From contig CALAIJ010000243.1 in NCBI GenBank assembly GCA_937923365.1, forward strand, positions 1 to 15,587: 15,587 nucleotides of DNA, in the 5' to 3' direction. The first letter of the stretch is position 1, and every line of letters begins with the position of its first letter. Source of the DNA: an uncultured Sulfitobacter sp. GTDB taxonomy: Bacteria; Pseudomonadota; Alphaproteobacteria; Rhodobacterales; Rhodobacteraceae. Under the pieces are notes generated by a model. It was given only the letters and a program-made list of their open reading frames with translations, had not been told where the DNA came from and did no database searches. The position numbers and the translations under genes were made by a program. This document shows positions 13,674 through 15,587 of this stretch, in pieces.

Positions 13674-13793
13674 CATTGTGCTGGCAGGCTTTGATCCGCT
13701 CTGTGTGTCCGCGTTGGCGCGAACGGGGAGGGAAATCCAGCTCAAGCTGGGACCTTCTGGAACGAGGGACATGCTGGATATGAGGCGGCAAAC

Positions 13794-15587
13794 ATGAAAA
13801 TTGAACGGAAATTCACCACATCGGGCCAAGACGCTTACGCGGATCTGGATTTTATCACCACGGTCTCCGAAATTCGAAACCCCGATGGGTCAATTGTGTT
13901 CAAGCTTGACGATGTTGAGGTCCCCTCCAGCTGGAGCCAGGTCGCATCCGACGTCATCGCGCAGAAATACTTCCGCAAAGCCGGCGTTCCGTCCGAGACA
14001 AAGCCCGTCAAGGAAAAGGGCGTGCCGTCCTTCCTGTGGCGCTCCGTCCCTGCCGAGGGTGCCGTGATGGGGGGGGAGACCTCCTCCAAGCAAGTCTTTG
14101 ACCGCCTCGCAGGCGCATGGGCATACTGGGGCTGGAAAGGTGGCTATTTCACCACCGAAGAAGACGCGCAGGCCTACTACGATGAGATGCGCCATATGCT
14201 GGCCTCCCAGCGCGCCGCACCCAACAGCCCGCAGTGGTTCAACACAGGTCTGCACTGGGCCTACGGCATCGACGGTCCGGCGCAAGGTCACTACTATGTG
14301 GACTACAAGACCGGCAAGCTGACACGCTCCAAATCGTCTTACGAGCATCCGCAGCCCCACGCCTGCTTTATTCAGTCCGTTGCCGACGATCTGGTAGGCG
14401 ACGGCGGGATCATGGACCTGTGGGTGCGTGAGGCGCGTCTGTTCAAGTACGGCTCAGGCACCGGTACCAACTTCTCCTCCCTGCGGGGCGAGGGCGAGAA
14501 ACTCTCGGGCGGTGGCAAGTCCTCCGGCCTGATGGGTTTCCTCAAGATCGGTGACCGCGCGGCGGGTGCCATCAAATCCGGCGGCACCACGCGGCGCGCG
14601 GCCAAAATGGTCATCGTCGATGCGGATCACCCTGACATTCAGGACTTCATCAACTGGAAAGTGATCGAAGAGCAAAAGGTGGCCTCCATCGTCGCCGGCT
14701 CCAAGATGCACGAAGAGAAGCTGAACGGCATTTTTGCAGCCATCAAGGCATGGGACGGCGCGGCAGCCGACGCCTATGACCCGAAGGTGAACCCGGGCCT
14801 GAAAGAAGCCGTGCGCGCCGCCAAAAAGGTCGCGATCCCAGAGACTTACGTCAAGCGCGTGCTTGATTATGCAAAGCAGGGCCATACTTCCATTGAATTC
14901 CCGACCTACGACACCGACTGGGATTCCGAGGCCTATTCATCCGTCTCCGGCCAGAACTCCAACAACTCGATCCGCGTGACCAACGCCTTCCTGACGGCTG
15001 TTGAGAAAGACGCCGATTGGGAGCTGATCGACCGCACATCGGGCAAGGCAACCAAGACCATCCGCGCCCGCGATCTGTGGGAGCAGGTTGGCCACGCTGC
15101 ATGGGCCTGCGCCGATCCCGGCATCCAGTACCACGACACGGTCAACGACTGGCACACGTGCCCCGAGGACGGCGCGATCCGCGGCTCTAACCCGTGTTCG
15201 GAGTACATGTTCCTCGACGATACGGCCTGTAACCTTGCCTCGATGAAACTGCTGACGTTCCTGGACAGCAAAGATGTGTTCGACATCGAAGCGTACGAGC
15301 ATGCCACGCGGCTTTGGACCGTCACGCTGGAAATCTCTGTCCTGATGGCGCAGTTCCCAAGCAAAGAGATTGCCGAGCGGTCCTACAAGTTCCGCACGCT
15401 TGGTCTTGGCTATGCGAACATCGGCGGCCTCTTGATGAACCTCGGCCACAGCTATGACTCAGACGAAGGCCGCGCGTTGTGTGGCGCCCTGACCGCTGTG
15501 ATGACGGGCGTTTCCTACGCCACATCAGCCGAGATCGCGTCTGAAGTCGGCGCTTTCCCTGGCTACGAGAAAAACGCCGATCATATG
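13794..15587 (+). CDS. nrdJ: Vitamin B12-dependent (class II) ribonucleotide reductase, N-terminal 598 residues (3' end outside window)
   Basis: Adenosylcobalamin-dependent reductase that converts ribonucleotides to deoxyribonucleotides in the cytoplasm, with or without oxygen. Seen are NSPQWFNTGL (144-153), the redox cysteine in PHACFIQSV (C191), the glycine-rich SGTGTNFSSLRGEGEK region, and the thiyl-radical site NPCSE (N466, C468, E470), followed by the second redox cysteine C479 in TACNLAS. The 11-residue distance from C468 to C479 equals that of the class II enzyme of Thermotoga. Alphaproteobacterial NrdJ is about 1200 residues, so about half lies beyond the right edge; the frame is open to the last base. 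The ATG follows GAGG eight bases upstream. Regulation by NrdR is suggested by the upstream boxes. Confidence 0.96.
   Translation, partial: MKIERKFTTSGQDAYADLDFITTVSEIRNPDGSIVFKLDDVEVPSSWSQVASDVIAQKYFRKAGVPSETKPVKEKGVPSFLWRSVPAEGAVMGGETSSKQVFDRLAGAWAYWGWKGGYFTTEEDAQAYYDEMRHMLASQRAAPNSPQWFNTGLHWAYGIDGPAQGHYYVDYKTGKLTRSKSSYEHPQPHACFIQSVADDLVGDGGIMDLWVREARLFKYGSGTGTNFSSLRGEGEKLSGGGKSSGLMGFLKIGDRAAGAIKSGGTTRRAAKMVIVDADHPDIQDFINWKVIEEQKVASIVAGSKMHEEKLNGIFAAIKAWDGAAADAYDPKVNPGLKEAVRAAKKVAIPETYVKRVLDYAKQGHTSIEFPTYDTDWDSEAYSSVSGQNSNNSIRVTNAFLTAVEKDADWELIDRTSGKATKTIRARDLWEQVGHAAWACADPGIQYHDTVNDWHTCPEDGAIRGSNPCSEYMFLDDTACNLASMKLLTFLDSKDVFDIEAYEHATRLWTVTLEISVLMAQFPSKEIAERSYKFRTLGLGYANIGGLLMNLGHSYDSDEGRALCGALTAVMTGVSYATSAEIASEVGAFPGYEKNADHM

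Larger units (their letters stand above)
12752..13793. other. About 1 kb divergent spacer between the RTX gene and nrdJ, no convincing gene
   Basis: Open frames exist here (for example minus 12645-13259 and minus 13150-13389), but their composition is not protein-like, none has a good ribosome site, and one overlaps the RTX start. The spacer holds the RTX promoter region on its left side. Further right are a 13-bp inverted repeat at 13150-13162 and 13558-13570, a 16-bp palindrome at 13164-13179, an A/T-rich tract at about 13485-13504, a possible NrdR operator pair at 13527-13573, and a hairpin at 13649-13673 in the nrdJ leader. The part around 13150-13390 could be a degenerate intergenic repeat or gene remnant; I cannot show this without a search. 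Confidence 0.6.

Noticed and set aside
13390..13793. Cobalamin riboswitch before nrdJ
   Set aside because: I looked for the B12 box and the conserved core and did not find them on the plus strand. Only a partial GGCAGG occurs, in the wrong context.
1..15587. Defence system, toxin-antitoxin, prophage or insertion sequence
   Set aside because: All well-supported genes fall into housekeeping families or the RTX protein. No transposase, integrase, nuclease or toxin motif was seen.

Overview
The window reads as chromosomal DNA of a GC-rich alphaproteobacterium, most likely a Rhodobacteraceae (roseobacter-group) marine bacterium. This rests on remembered family resemblance and gene content (a B12-dependent class II ribonucleotide reductase, FabI-type enoyl-ACP reductase, PpiD-like chaperone, double cold-shock-domain protein, RTX giant protein). 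No database search was possible, so genus is not called.

Layout. (1) Positions 1-4460, minus strand: a compact housekeeping run transcribed fabI > LysE-family exporter > gpt > PLP aminotransferase > ppiD-like gene (cut by the left edge). The first three genes overlap or abut. A 127-bp gap carrying a strong nested palindrome separates gpt from the aminotransferase. (2) Positions 4461-6599, plus strand: divergent from fabI, with pdxH, a two-domain cold-shock protein gene, a DUF192 exported protein gene whose ATG overlaps the previous stop, and tRNA-Pro(UGG). (3) Positions 6680-12751, minus strand: one 2023-residue acidic RTX-type calcium-binding protein. It has an unrecognised helical N-terminus holding an EF-hand-like loop, many glycine/aspartate nonapeptide blocks, an internal LamG-like domain, and a serralysin-like C-terminal region expected to act as type I secretion signal. 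No transporter genes for it lie in the window. (4) Positions 12752-13793: about 1 kb with no convincing gene, but with several ordered DNA signals: a good -35 and heptamer repeats upstream of the RTX gene, a 13-bp inverted repeat, a 16-bp palindrome, and a possible NrdR box pair. (5) Positions 13794-15587, plus strand: N-terminal half of vitamin B12-dependent ribonucleotide reductase nrdJ, cut by the right edge.

How the parts work together. Most genes are independent housekeeping functions: lipid synthesis, purine salvage, PLP supply, envelope protein folding, dNTP synthesis. The RTX gene is the clear accessory element. I see no defence system, CRISPR array or complete mobile element. The least explained material is the RTX protein's N-terminal domain and the roughly 1-kb spacer between it and nrdJ.
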